Shown: positions 51,962 to 61,183 of the stretch, piece after piece
How positions within the stretch are numbered: position 1 is the first letter of the stretch
Layout of the letters: each line of letters opens with the position of its first letter
Origin: Kordia periserrulae
GTDB lineage: Bacteria > Bacteroidota > Bacteroidia > Flavobacteriales > Flavobacteriaceae
Direction: 5' to 3'
NCBI RefSeq assembly: GCF_003054265.1
Contig: NZ_QBKT01000003.1
Location: 248,001-312,000 of the forward strand
DNA: 64,000 bases
Made by a program: the position numbers and the translations under genes
Notes under the pieces: generated by a model
Databases searched by the model: none
Seen by the model: only the letters and a program-made list of their open reading frames with translations
What the model was told of the DNA's origin: nothing

Positions 51962-54031
51962 TTATTTTACAAGGACAATTTTATGCGTAAATAAAGAATT
52001 CTTACTTGTTGATACTTTTAGGAGATATATTCCACTTGTTAATTCAGATATATCCAAAACAGGAGTCTTTTGGTAATTATAATTCTCGTATTGCATTACA
52101 AGGTTTCCTTGTATTGTAAATAATTGAGCAGTATGTATGTTATCTGTTTTAGAATTGAATGATAATGTAATTATTCCCTTAGTAGGATTTGGATACACAG
52201 TAAGTTTGTCCTTTTGTGTAGTGTCTTCTTTTTCAAAAACTTGAGTGTTATTTTGAGAAACTTGCCTACTACTTGGCACACAAACATCATTGATTGTATT
52301 ATCTGCTTTTAGCGTAATGGAGCCGTTGGAATTAGGCACTAAATGTGTCCCTTCTTTTAAACTGATACTGTTATTTGCTACAAAATTCACGACTACGTCA
52401 TCTTTAAAGGTCACATTTTCAATAGATACATCGTTATTAAATTTTTCTAAGTCAAACTCGTAACGATAAAAAACATGGTCTTTAATGACGGCATTTCCAT
52501 CACTTTTTTGCATTTCGTGTACAAACTCAACGGCGTTTCCTGTTTCAAGTTTTCCTGCACCAATATAGCCTTCCGCAAAGGTGTTTACAGGTAATACTTC
52601 GATATCTTTTGTAGTAAGCTTCAGAATACTTTCTACTTCATTAGGAAGTAAACATTCATTCAATTTGAACATTAATGCAATAGTTCCTGTTACGATGGGC
52701 GTTGCTAGTGAAGTTCCTGAGGCATATTTGCCTAAATCGTCATCTAAATCACAACCATATTCAAAATTTTTGTGTCTCGGTATGCTATAACCGGGAGCGC
52801 ATATGTCTACCATTTCGTTTAACGTATGCATGTATGTTTCATCAGGTTCCCAATATTGTGAATAGACTCCTCTCGGATTTGTTGGATCACTGTAATTTAT
52901 AGTGTCTGTATAATCAACAGAAACAAGTTCTGCTACCGAATCCTCTATAAATCGCAGGTAATAGTCATCAGGAGGAAAAAAAATCAGATCATCATTTGCG
53001 TTTGGATAGTTATTGATAGTATACCAATGATTTACACCAGATACAGATATGACATTGTCATAAGAGGCTGGGTAGCTATATCTTAAATCGAGGCCATTAC
53101 TATCAAATGAAGTGAAATTTCCAGCTGCAGCAACTAAAACTACACCGTAATCTTCTACGATTTCATTGATGCATTCTTGTTGGTCACTACAATATGGGCT
53201 TGAAGCTGAATATTGAGAAGGCGGTACATTTGTGGAAAGTCCCCAACTCATGTTGATAACTTTTGCACCGTTTTGTGCTAAAAGAAGTAAATTGGGATAT
53301 GTATTTGGCCAACTCCAATTAGTTGCGATAAGATCACAGTCATAACAAACACCAGTAGTGATAAAATTATTATCCCCTTTTGCCGCAGCAATAACACTCA
53401 CTCCTGTTCCGTGAGTTCTACTTCCAATATTGCAATCTACAGGAAATGTTGCTCCATAAGGATTTATATAGGATACTTTGCCTGATAATTCTGGACTTTG
53501 ATCGTCTACTTTAGCATCTGATATTCCTATTGTGATGACTTTGTTTATAGAATCTGTAATACCCCAAGCTTTTGGAGCATCAATATATTCTAAATCTTTT
53601 CGATCAAAAACTAAGGTGTCATTTTGAGTTCTAGTTGCATTCACAACATAATCACCTGGATAATGAGGTGTATAACTCAGTTCAGGTAGCTTATCGGTAA
53701 TATCTTCGATGGAAGTGTAGATTCCTGGAAAGGTAGTCAACATATCATCGACAATTTCTGTAGAAGTGGTTACCATGATGAAAGCATTTCGCAAGGTTGT
53801 TCTATTTGAAGTTGGATAGGCTTGATAGAATTCATCAATGGTATACTTTGAGAATAAATCTTCTTCATCCGTATCTGTTCCTATGTACTCCATGTAATTT
53901 CCCTGTTTTTCAAACTCTGGAGCTGCGGCTTCATTAATGGTTTTTACATAATATGTTTTCTGTGCATGTATGTAACTGCCACTTAACATGTAGACTACAA
54001 AAAATAAATACAAAATAATTTTTTTCTGCAT
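51962..54031 (-). CDS. Secreted subtilisin-like (S8) serine protease with T9SS sorting domain
   Basis: A 689-residue protease with a signal peptide. The triad parts are seen: the Asp in GISDAKVDD, the His in SRTHGTGVSV and Ser441 in SGTSLATP. The last ~75 residues are a type IX secretion sorting domain (VYPNPTKGIITL start, SGIYLLKV end). Proteins with this domain are exported by T9SS and kept at or released from the surface. It lies among the Cys-rich peptide genes; processing of the mature peptides outside the cell is possible but not shown. Confidence 0.93.
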   Translation of the reverse strand: MQKKIILYLFFVVYMLSGSYIHAQKTYYVKTINEAAAPEFEKQGNYMEYIGTDTDEEDLFSKYTIDEFYQAYPTSNRTTLRNAFIMVTTSTEIVDDMLTTFPGIYTSIEDITDKLPELSYTPHYPGDYVVNATRTQNDTLVFDRKDLEYIDAPKAWGITDSINKVITIGISDAKVDDQSPELSGKVSYINPYGATFPVDCNIGSRTHGTGVSVIAAAKGDNNFITTGVCYDCDLIATNWSWPNTYPNLLLLAQNGAKVINMSWGLSTNVPPSQYSASSPYCSDQQECINEIVEDYGVVLVAAAGNFTSFDSNGLDLRYSYPASYDNVISVSGVNHWYTINNYPNANDDLIFFPPDDYYLRFIEDSVAELVSVDYTDTINYSDPTNPRGVYSQYWEPDETYMHTLNEMVDICAPGYSIPRHKNFEYGCDLDDDLGKYASGTSLATPIVTGTIALMFKLNECLLPNEVESILKLTTKDIEVLPVNTFAEGYIGAGKLETGNAVEFVHEMQKSDGNAVIKDHVFYRYEFDLEKFNNDVSIENVTFKDDVVVNFVANNSISLKEGTHLVPNSNGSITLKADNTINDVCVPSSRQVSQNNTQVFEKEDTTQKDKLTVYPNPTKGIITLSFNSKTDNIHTAQLFTIQGNLVMQYENYNYQKTPVLDISELTSGIYLLKVSTSKNSLFTHKIVLVK

Positions 54032-54156
54032 AAGCGATGGTTTTAAAAATTAATAAAATGTACATATATAAATTCTCACTTCCTCAATATTTCACCTTTG
54101 AAAAAGTAAGGGTAACACATAAAATAATGAGTCAATTCATCAAAAAAAACACCTTC

Positions 54157-54182
54157 ATAAAAAAAGCGAACCGAAGTTCGCT
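54157..54182 (-). terminator. UUCG terminator, copy C
   Basis: AGCGAAC (54165-54171), CGAA, GTTCGCT (54176-54182) with an A run before it. It closes the three-gene peptide transcript 54876-54210. Confidence 0.9.
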
Positions 54183-54209
54183 TAACATACATATTGAATT
54201 GATATGTTC

Positions 54210-54389
54210 TTAATAACATGCTCTTGGGCTAATGCTTTCGCATCTTGGATCCCAATAACAAGCCGTTATGTTTTGCTCAGAATAACATTGTCTGTTATTA
54301 GAATCATAACCGCCAATTGGCGAACTTCTTTCCATGCTAGAAATTGAATTTTTGTTAAGTTTTAAGTTTTTAAGTTCTCTTTTTTTCAT
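54210..54389 (-). CDS. GG-leader Cys-containing precursor B (59 residues)
   Basis: A 59-residue precursor. The leader MKKRELKNLKLNKNSISSME matches precursors A and C, with Gly-Gly at 26-27 (PIGG). The 32-residue core YDSNNRQCYS... has four Cys and shares a CYWD element with precursor C. It is 31 bases downstream of precursor C and 27 bases before the copy C terminator. Confidence 0.78.
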   Translation of the reverse strand: MKKRELKNLKLNKNSISSMERSSPIGGYDSNNRQCYSEQNITACYWDPRCESISPRACY

Positions 54390-54420
54390 GAGTTTTAATT
54401 TTATGGTTTGAATTTATAAT

Positions 54421-54681
54421 TTATGCTTCACAATCTTCCCAATAACAAGAACCTGTAGAACCACAATTTACTTGTGTTTGACAATTATTGGTATTACCGC
54501 CACCATTGCCAGTATAAGGACAATAACAATCGCTCGCAAACGGTTCTGGCTCTGAAGATGGACAGTCTTGCCAAAAGCAAGAACCGTTGTTTGATTCATA
54601 GCCACCTTTTGCAGTGTGCAGCTCCAAGTTTGAAATGGAATTTTTATTCAGTTGTAAACTTTTAAATGTTCTTTTTTTCAT
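54421..54681 (-). CDS. GG-leader Cys-rich precursor C (86 residues)
   Basis: An 86-residue precursor with leader MKKRTFKSLQLNKNSISNLE and Gly-Gly at 26-27 (AKGG). The core has eight Cys and an internal repeat: GSCFWQDC near its start and GSCYWEDC at its end, around a Gly/Asn-rich linker. The repeat suggests a two-unit product or cleavage into two peptides. Confidence 0.8.
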   Translation of the reverse strand: MKKRTFKSLQLNKNSISNLELHTAKGGYESNNGSCFWQDCPSSEPEPFASDCYCPYTGNGGGNTNNCQTQVNCGSTGSCYWEDCEA

Positions 54682-54693
54682 TAAGCTACAATT

Positions 54694-54876
54694 TTAATAG
54701 CACGCATAACATTGTCCATTGTACCATTGAATACCATAGCCAAAACAACGGTCTTGTGGCCAGCTGATTGGCATACCGCCTGTTCCGCCACATATTCCAC
54801 GTCCTCCACCAGTTACTTTTTGAGACGCTTTCGTTAATACTTTTGTTCCTTCAAGATTTGAAATGTTCTTTAACAT
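54694..54876 (-). CDS. GG-leader small peptide D (60 residues)
   Basis: A 60-residue peptide with a different leader (MLKNISNLEGTKVLTKASQK, bacteriocin-type) ending VTGGG at 22-25. The core is Gly-rich with Trp, Tyr and four Cys. It is the first gene of the transcript shared with precursors C and B; the gap to precursor C is 12 bases. The start is 124 bases from a divergent promoter for the aminopeptidase gene. Confidence 0.72.
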   Translation of the reverse strand: MLKNISNLEGTKVLTKASQKVTGGGRGICGGTGGMPISWPQDRCFGYGIQWYNGQCYACY

Positions 54877-54970
54877 GATTATAATTTTTTTGGTTAACGG
54901 TGAGAAAGTATAAAAAATGTTGCTAAAATTGGTACGGAAACACCGTACTTAACATTGGGTTTGGCACGTT

Positions 54971-55003
54971 TTGTGTGTTTTCTGAATAAATTGCGTAGCT
55001 TTG
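54971..55003 (+). promoter_or_regulatory. Promoter of M1 aminopeptidase gene
   Basis: TTG (54971-54973), 22 bases and TAGCTTTG (54996-55003), matching TTG/TAnnTTTG. It overlaps an alternative TTG start at 55001, which supports the ATG at 55043. Confidence 0.7.
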
Positions 55004-55042
55004 AAAAAATCGATTAAACCACTATTTAGTACCAAAAAATCC

Positions 55043-56905
55043 ATGAACATTCTTAAAAAAACTGCTTTTTTGTTGCTGCTTGCATGTTTTGTAAGCTGTA
55101 CTACTTCCGAAAAAGAAACTAAAAAAATGAGCTCTTACGCCAATGATACCCATTCGTACGCAAAACCGAATGAAGCGGTTGCGAAACATTTATTGTTAGA
55201 TATTGATGTTGATTTTGAGAAAAAAATTATCTCAGGAACCGCCACGTATACCATCGAAAGTTTCAATGCTACCGAAATTGTGTTTGATGCTAAGTATTTA
55301 CTCATTCACCAAGTGTTTGTAGATGGAAAAGAAGTCGCTTTTAAGCTTGGCGAAAACGATGCTATCTTGGGACAATCGCTACGTATTCCAATTGATAATG
55401 ATTCGAAAACAGTTTCCATTAGTTACGAAACTACCGATAAAACGGAAGCCTTGCAGTTTTTAAATCCGCAGCAAACTGCCGATAAAGAACATCCGTTTTT
55501 ATTAACGCAAGGACAAGCCATTTTAACCCGAACTTGGATTCCTATTCAAGACAGTCCACAAGTGCGTTTAACCTATTCTGCCAAAGTCAAAGTGCCAAAA
55601 GAACTCATGGCAATTATGAGCGCGAAAAATCCGAAAGAAAAAAACGAAACAGGGCAATATAGCTTTGAGATGAATCAACCGATTTCCCCGTATTTAATTG
55701 CGTTGGCTGTTGGCGATTTGGTGTATAAAGAAATTAGTCCAAGAACAGGCGTATATGCTGAAAAATCTATGATTGACAAAGTACATGATGAATTTGCCGA
55801 CATGGAAAAAATGGTAGAAGCTGCTGAAAATTTATACGGTCGGTATGCATGGGACCAATTTGATGTAGTCGTGTTACCTCCGAGTTTCCCGTTTGGAGGC
55901 ATGGAAAATCCACGATTGACCTTTGCAACGCCAACAGTCATTGCGGGCGACAGAAGCTTAACGAGCTTGATAGCGCACGAATTGGCACATTCGTGGTCAG
56001 GGAATTTAGTGACAAATGCTACTTGGAACGATTTCTGGCTGAATGAAGGTTTTACGGTGTATTTTGAGATGCGCATTATGGAAGCGTTGTACGGAAAAGA
56101 ATATGCAAACATGCTCGCATCTATCAGTAGACAAGATTTATCGGATGAAATTAAAAACTTGCGAAATCATCCAGAAGCGACACGTTTAAAGCTAGATTTA
56201 CAAGGAAAAAATCCTGATGATGGCATGAACAGCATTGCCTACGACAAAGGCTATTTGTTTTTACGAACGTTAGAAAAAACGGTAGGACGCGATGAAATGG
56301 ATGGTTTTTTAAAGGAATATTTCAAAAAACATGCGTTTTCTACTATGACTACAGAAAAGTTTGTAGAATATCTAAACTCACAGCTTTTAGCAAAAAATAA
56401 TATAGATTTCAACGTAAACGAATGGATTTACAAAGCGGGAATTCCAGGAAATGCGGTTACAATCAAATCGGATAAATTCAAAGAAGTGGATAAAGTATTG
56501 TCCGATTGGCAATATAAAACGATTGAATCCGAAGAAGTATGCCAACAAGATTGGAACATTCAGCAGCAAATACATTTTATTCGAAATATTCCACAAGAAT
56601 TGTATGACGGATTGTTTGAAAAATTAGATAACGCATGTAATTTCTCTTCTGCGAGCAACTCATACATCGCAATGGTTTGGTTTGAACAAGCCATCAATCA
56701 TAATTATCACGGAAATAATGTCGATCAGCAAATAGAAGATTTTTTAATGAATGTCGGTCGCCGTTGGTATGTATCTACCATTTACAAAGCGCTCAAGCGT
56801 AACAATCGTTTGGACGAAGCCAAACGTATTTACGAAAAAGCACGTCCAAATTATCATGCAGTTACGGTAAATACCATTGATGACATGTTAGGCGTTTCGT
56901 ATTAA
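55043..56905 (+). CDS. M1 family aminopeptidase lipoprotein
   Basis: The start at ATG 55043 gives 620 residues with a lipoprotein signal (MNILKKTAFLLLLACFVSC, Cys19). The M1 features are clear: GGMENPR substrate motif, HELAH (312-316) and Glu335 in LNEGF, exactly HExxH-x18-E, then YDKGYLFLRTLE. The C-terminal helical domain resembles leukotriene A4 hydrolase. It removes N-terminal residues from peptides, probably in the periplasm. Confidence 0.95.
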   Translation: MNILKKTAFLLLLACFVSCTTSEKETKKMSSYANDTHSYAKPNEAVAKHLLLDIDVDFEKKIISGTATYTIESFNATEIVFDAKYLLIHQVFVDGKEVAFKLGENDAILGQSLRIPIDNDSKTVSISYETTDKTEALQFLNPQQTADKEHPFLLTQGQAILTRTWIPIQDSPQVRLTYSAKVKVPKELMAIMSAKNPKEKNETGQYSFEMNQPISPYLIALAVGDLVYKEISPRTGVYAEKSMIDKVHDEFADMEKMVEAAENLYGRYAWDQFDVVVLPPSFPFGGMENPRLTFATPTVIAGDRSLTSLIAHELAHSWSGNLVTNATWNDFWLNEGFTVYFEMRIMEALYGKEYANMLASISRQDLSDEIKNLRNHPEATRLKLDLQGKNPDDGMNSIAYDKGYLFLRTLEKTVGRDEMDGFLKEYFKKHAFSTMTTEKFVEYLNSQLLAKNNIDFNVNEWIYKAGIPGNAVTIKSDKFKEVDKVLSDWQYKTIESEEVCQQDWNIQQQIHFIRNIPQELYDGLFEKLDNACNFSSASNSYIAMVWFEQAINHNYHGNNVDQQIEDFLMNVGRRWYVSTIYKALKRNNRLDEAKRIYEKARPNYHAVTVNTIDDMLGVSY

Positions 56906-56943
56906 TTTGTATTAAACAACGTTGATTATAATAAATTCTAATT

Positions 56944-56967
56944 GTCAGTTGGAGCGCAGTCGAGAAC
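56944..56967. repeat. REP-like element
   Basis: GTCAGTTGGAGCGCAGTCGAGAAC resembles a short extragenic repeat common in flavobacteria (GTCAGTTCGAGCG...TCGAGAAC). It precedes a terminator in the gap after the aminopeptidase. The rest of the gap to 57188 shows no gene. Confidence 0.5.
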
Positions 56968-56978
56968 ACATAAAAAGA

Positions 56979-57013
56979 AAAAGGATATATTGAGGGCACA
57001 ATATATCCTTTTC
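56979..57013. terminator. Bidirectional terminator after aminopeptidase
   Basis: AAAAGGATATATTG (56979-56992) and CAATATATCCTTTT (56999-57012) form a perfect fourteen-pair stem around AGGGCA. It lies between convergent genes. Confidence 0.9.
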
Positions 57014-57188
57014 TTAATGAGATGATATCTAAGCCAGCAGGTTAAGCGTGGAATTATGACTTAAATATACTAGTAAATAATTTATCAGATTATTATTTTA
57101 AATATCGTAAAATTTTATAACTTTTAGTTACGGTTTTACCATATACCCACTACATGAATGCAGTTGTATCATCGGCTGTTTTGTAGGA

Positions 57189-58118
57189 TTAAAGCCCCAA
57201 TTCTTTGCGAAGAATGCTATCTTTTACACTATTTTTAGACCAATATGCCGTTTTTAACTGATGGATTCTTTTCGCTTTTGTCGTTAATTTTCCTGATGAA
57301 TTTCCTGTTGTTTCTGTCCATCCCAAAATGTCGTGAGGGAAGTTCGTGCGGAACTGAATTTCGAGTGTTCTATTCAAATCTGGATAACTAATTGTATAGC
57401 TTGAAGTTTCGTCCGCTGTTTCCAATGTTGTGTTTGCCGAATACGCCTTAGCAGGAATATGTCGCATGCGAATTAATTCAAAAGACGGAATGATTTGATG
57501 CGTTCCTGTTGGTAATTGTGAAGGATCTATTCGGAGTTTTGTCCACAATTCATCTTCTAAAAAGGTTTTCTCTAGTGTAAATTGTTGGTCAGATTCACGT
57601 TCAAAATAGGAATACGAATCTAATTGAAACTGCTCTCGGTTGTTCAATTGCATAAACACGTGTCCGCACCATTCTTGCATAGAAAAACTCACTTTCATCG
57701 CGTGCTGATTGTTCGCCACAGGATAAAATGTACTTGTCATGACACTATACGGATAAATTCCTGTGTAAAACTTTTTCGTTGCGTTTAGCTTTAAAATCGG
57801 AACATTGTTAGCGCGTTGTTCATCTGCTTTTACCTGCTTTACAGGATTAAAATCTTCGGTGACATATACCAAAACCGCTTTTCCTTTGTGAATTTCGCCA
57901 TAGCGCGCTTGTTCCAGTTCAAAAGAAGTCAATTCAGCGTTGCCAGCATACCAATACTCCTTAAATTCTTTCGAGGTTGGTTGCGCTTTTTGTGTTGGAG
58001 TTTGTGTGGTAGACGTGGACGTAACGGTTGTAGTTTCATTTTTAATGTTAGAACAGGCAATAATAGTTCCAACAATGGTAAGTCCAGCCAAAATAAGATG
58101 TCGGGAAATGGATTTCAT
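57189..58118 (-). CDS. Conserved lipoprotein of unknown function
   Basis: A 309-residue protein. A signal with a possible lipobox (IIACS, Cys22) is followed by a Thr/Ser-rich linker and a beta-rich domain with a conserved EYWYAGNAELTSFELEQARYGEIHKGKAV start and SFSMQEWCGHVFMQLNNRE. Similar proteins have been misnamed Maf-like; I see no Maf motif. It lies 56 bases downstream of the CHAT gene and is probably co-transcribed. Confidence 0.8.
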   Translation of the reverse strand: MKSISRHLILAGLTIVGTIIACSNIKNETTTVTSTSTTQTPTQKAQPTSKEFKEYWYAGNAELTSFELEQARYGEIHKGKAVLVYVTEDFNPVKQVKADEQRANNVPILKLNATKKFYTGIYPYSVMTSTFYPVANNQHAMKVSFSMQEWCGHVFMQLNNREQFQLDSYSYFERESDQQFTLEKTFLEDELWTKLRIDPSQLPTGTHQIIPSFELIRMRHIPAKAYSANTTLETADETSSYTISYPDLNRTLEIQFRTNFPHDILGWTETTGNSSGKLTTKAKRIHQLKTAYWSKNSVKDSILRKELGL

Positions 58119-58174
58119 CGTTTTTCCATAAAGATACTTAAAAACAATGGTGTTGCCAATGGTTTAACAAAGTG

Positions 58175-60964
58175 TTAAAATAATTTCAGGGTATTTTTTC
58201 GGATGCGGAAACTGACAATGATAATGATAAAAAGTGTCAAAATAGCGGCAATCACACATACAAAACTAGTTGAAGGCTCTGCTGCTTGAAGCGTAATTGG
58301 AGCTGCGTCACCGTGCAATACAAATCCTGCCCAATAAAAAGGTTTTGTAAAGTTGGCATCGTCTGTATTTTTCAAGTAGTTGAGTTTTGCTTTGCGCAAA
58401 GCGTTGGCTTTACTTTCGCCATTTTTTAAATACTTGTAAAAGTCAATCATGATGGTTTGCGTGACTTTATCTGGCACTTCCCACAAACTTGATAAGGTTG
58501 ACGGAACACCTGCAAGTGTAAAGGCTCTGTTCATAGAAACCATTCCTGTAGCAGCATTCAGTTTGCCTTTTCCTGTGTTGCACGCGCTTAACACAGCTAA
58601 ATCGGCATTGAGATGCAAACCGTACAATTCTTCCACGTACATTTTGGTATCGGTGCCGTTTTCATTAAAAACCAAATGACTCAATTCAGGAGTTTCGTTG
58701 TCAATATTCGCGTGCATTGCTAGGTGAATGATTTTTGCTTTGCGCGAATGTTTGATAAAATTGTTTTTGGTCGCTAAAAACGATTCAAAAAGGGTCGATG
58801 GAAAAATAGAAGCCAACAATTTTGATTCGTTTTCTGCGCCTATCAATCGTGTGTTGGTATTGCGCATGGCAAGTGCTTCAGAATTCGCCAACGCATCATT
58901 GTAACTTGGCGTAAATACCACAATTTCCTCGTTTTTCACCGTCTGATTCGTAAATGTAGCTTGATTGACAAACACCAAATGTGAGGCGTAGTTCATCATC
59001 GCTTCCTCAATCAGATACTTGTTTTGTGTGGTCATAAGTACCTCAAACGGTAAATAATGCAATACATCGTCTGGAATGACGGTAATTTCAGTAAATACAC
59101 TCGTATCAAAAGGAAAAAGGGCGACATATAAATCGTGCGCTATTTTTGTATTTTCTTGCTGTTTGCTGATGGTTTCATAATAGTTTTCAACGGTTTGTAA
59201 AATTGCTTCTGAAGCCTCTAATTCATAAAAATCAACAGCGTTTTGCGTAATGGTAAATGCAAAAAGTTGCGCGCCAATTTTTTTATACTTTACAATCACT
59301 TTTGAAGTTGGCATTGCTTTTTGAATGGTTTCAATATCAAAATCTTCAAAAGCAAACAGAGCAATCTCAGGAAACGTTTCTTTAAGTGTTACTAGTTGTA
59401 ATTGCAATTGTTTGTGGTATTCAAAAATAGCGGCGGTATCTTTTCTTCGTTTCGCTGCCACTAAGGCTTTTCGAAGCTTTTGTTCTTGTTGTAAAATAGC
59501 ATCGGAAACAGCAGAAGCATTCAAGGAACGACTTTGACGAAATTGATTCCACGCCAAACGATTTTCAATCATTTCCATCCGATTTAACAACTCGTTCAGC
59601 TTAAATCCGTGATGTCCGTAGCCTAATTTTTTAAGTTTCAACATGCCGCCAACAGCCGTTTGGTAGTAGCGTGTTAGTTTTTGATTGAATACTTCTTCGC
59701 GATAGCAATTTTCAAACTGAATCAAGCCTAATTTATACATTTTCGCGGCAAGTGAAAGTATTGTTGGGTCTTTTGGATAGTGTTGTACAATAGTATCTGC
59801 CATTTCTACCAACAAACCAGTTTCATTCAAATCGTAACTCGGAACAAAGTTTGAAAAATCTTTTTTCAGAGCTGTTGTTCCTTTGTGAATTGTTTTTATA
59901 GCTTTCTCCAGAGATTGTATTGCTTGTTCTTTGTTGTCCAAAGCCAATAAAATATCCGCTTTTTTAGTTTCAAAATAGGAGCGACGTGCATCGTTTTCTG
60001 GTAAATCTTTCAATAAAGAATTCATCAATTTCAATGCTTCTGTATGCTTCTTTTCAAAAGAAAACGCCTTGACTTTATTAAATTGAAATTGATATACGTG
60101 TGATGCATACTGCTGTTTATTTAAGTTTTGTAAGGCTTTGTCTAAATATTTATGAGCCGATTGACAATCTGAAAGTGAAACAGCAACTTTGCGCAAATGC
60201 ATATCGCCCAACATGTTTAGCGCAACAGCGTACATGCGTTTTTCGGGAGCGTTGAACGGTTGTTGTTTTTGCAATGCTTGAATTTTCTCTGTAGCGAATT
60301 CAATATCTTTTGGGAAAATTACTGTTTTTTGATCGATAATTTCAACAGCTTTATACGCAAAAAGCACAGGTTTGGATACTTCTTTCGGGTCTTTTACAAT
60401 AGTTTTTTGATGTATTTGATAGATGGATTCCGCTTTCGAGAGATGGTTTTTCGCGTCGTCAATAAAACCTAAACTTGCTGCAGTTCCTGCAATGTCTGCA
60501 TAAATGGAAACCAAATAATCATAATTTGGTTGTTGTACTTGTTCCATCAATACTGCTGCTTTTTTCGAGCTTTTATGTGAAGCTATATATTGTCCCAATT
60601 CGTATTCTGAAAATGCACGTTCATAGTATAATTCCGCTTCGTAATTCAATCCTGCATCCGATGTTGGACACAGTGAAATAGCTTTGTTATAAGAAGTGAT
60701 GGATTGATCAAAACGTTTTAAATAATATTCAGAAGCGCCTTTATAAAAGTAGAGTTGCGCACGTTGTAGACTGTCAAGTTGCGATGTGTTGGTTTGTAAA
60801 ATACCAAGCGTTTTTTCTGCGGAAGCGAACGAAGCGGCATAATCGCCATTGGTATATAATTTTTCCGTCGTATCAAGCAATGTCGATGCTGATTCTTGCG
60901 CATGCAAAAAGTGCTGCGAAGAACATAAAAACATGATGAATATACAACGTAAAATTAGGTTCAC
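58175..60964 (-). CDS. TPR-CHAT caspase-like membrane protein
   Basis: A 929-residue protein. A signal (to ~residue 22) precedes about 10 TPR repeats (~25-480) and a linker. A CHAT domain (~610-900) has catalytic His751 (HLAMHANID) and Cys795 (LSACNTGKG), then a C-terminal membrane helix (~900-920). CHAT domains are caspase-like proteases; some act in defence or cell death. Here the protease would face the periplasm. Its partner is the lipoprotein downstream. The 219 bases to 61183 show only a weak hairpin. Confidence 0.9.
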   Translation of the reverse strand: MNLILRCIFIMFLCSSQHFLHAQESASTLLDTTEKLYTNGDYAASFASAEKTLGILQTNTSQLDSLQRAQLYFYKGASEYYLKRFDQSITSYNKAISLCPTSDAGLNYEAELYYERAFSEYELGQYIASHKSSKKAAVLMEQVQQPNYDYLVSIYADIAGTAASLGFIDDAKNHLSKAESIYQIHQKTIVKDPKEVSKPVLFAYKAVEIIDQKTVIFPKDIEFATEKIQALQKQQPFNAPEKRMYAVALNMLGDMHLRKVAVSLSDCQSAHKYLDKALQNLNKQQYASHVYQFQFNKVKAFSFEKKHTEALKLMNSLLKDLPENDARRSYFETKKADILLALDNKEQAIQSLEKAIKTIHKGTTALKKDFSNFVPSYDLNETGLLVEMADTIVQHYPKDPTILSLAAKMYKLGLIQFENCYREEVFNQKLTRYYQTAVGGMLKLKKLGYGHHGFKLNELLNRMEMIENRLAWNQFRQSRSLNASAVSDAILQQEQKLRKALVAAKRRKDTAAIFEYHKQLQLQLVTLKETFPEIALFAFEDFDIETIQKAMPTSKVIVKYKKIGAQLFAFTITQNAVDFYELEASEAILQTVENYYETISKQQENTKIAHDLYVALFPFDTSVFTEITVIPDDVLHYLPFEVLMTTQNKYLIEEAMMNYASHLVFVNQATFTNQTVKNEEIVVFTPSYNDALANSEALAMRNTNTRLIGAENESKLLASIFPSTLFESFLATKNNFIKHSRKAKIIHLAMHANIDNETPELSHLVFNENGTDTKMYVEELYGLHLNADLAVLSACNTGKGKLNAATGMVSMNRAFTLAGVPSTLSSLWEVPDKVTQTIMIDFYKYLKNGESKANALRKAKLNYLKNTDDANFTKPFYWAGFVLHGDAAPITLQAAEPSTSFVCVIAAILTLFIIIIVSFRIRKNTLKLF

Positions 60965-61183
60965 GTGTTGGTTATTTTAGGGAATCTCTTCTAATTTACA
61001 TATTTATAAATAAATAAAGTAAGTTTATTTGTGAGATTCAAGTTTCTATGTATGAATGGTAATGATTGATATATGAACGGTAAATGAGTCTGTTACAACC
61101 CACAACCGTCCATATAAGTAACAATCCGAAACGTAAAAATCCGACATTGTTAGGTTTTGACACACTGAGTTATTGTGTGATTA

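Noticed and set aside
51962-54031. S8 protease as a lanthipeptide leader peptidase (LanP)
   Set aside because: It has a signal peptide and a T9SS sorting domain, so it acts outside the cell; a direct LanP role is not supported, though later trimming is possible.
54694-54876. Peptide D as an NHLP-type precursor
   Set aside because: Its leader is short and of the bacteriocin GG type, with none of the nitrile hydratase-like segments.
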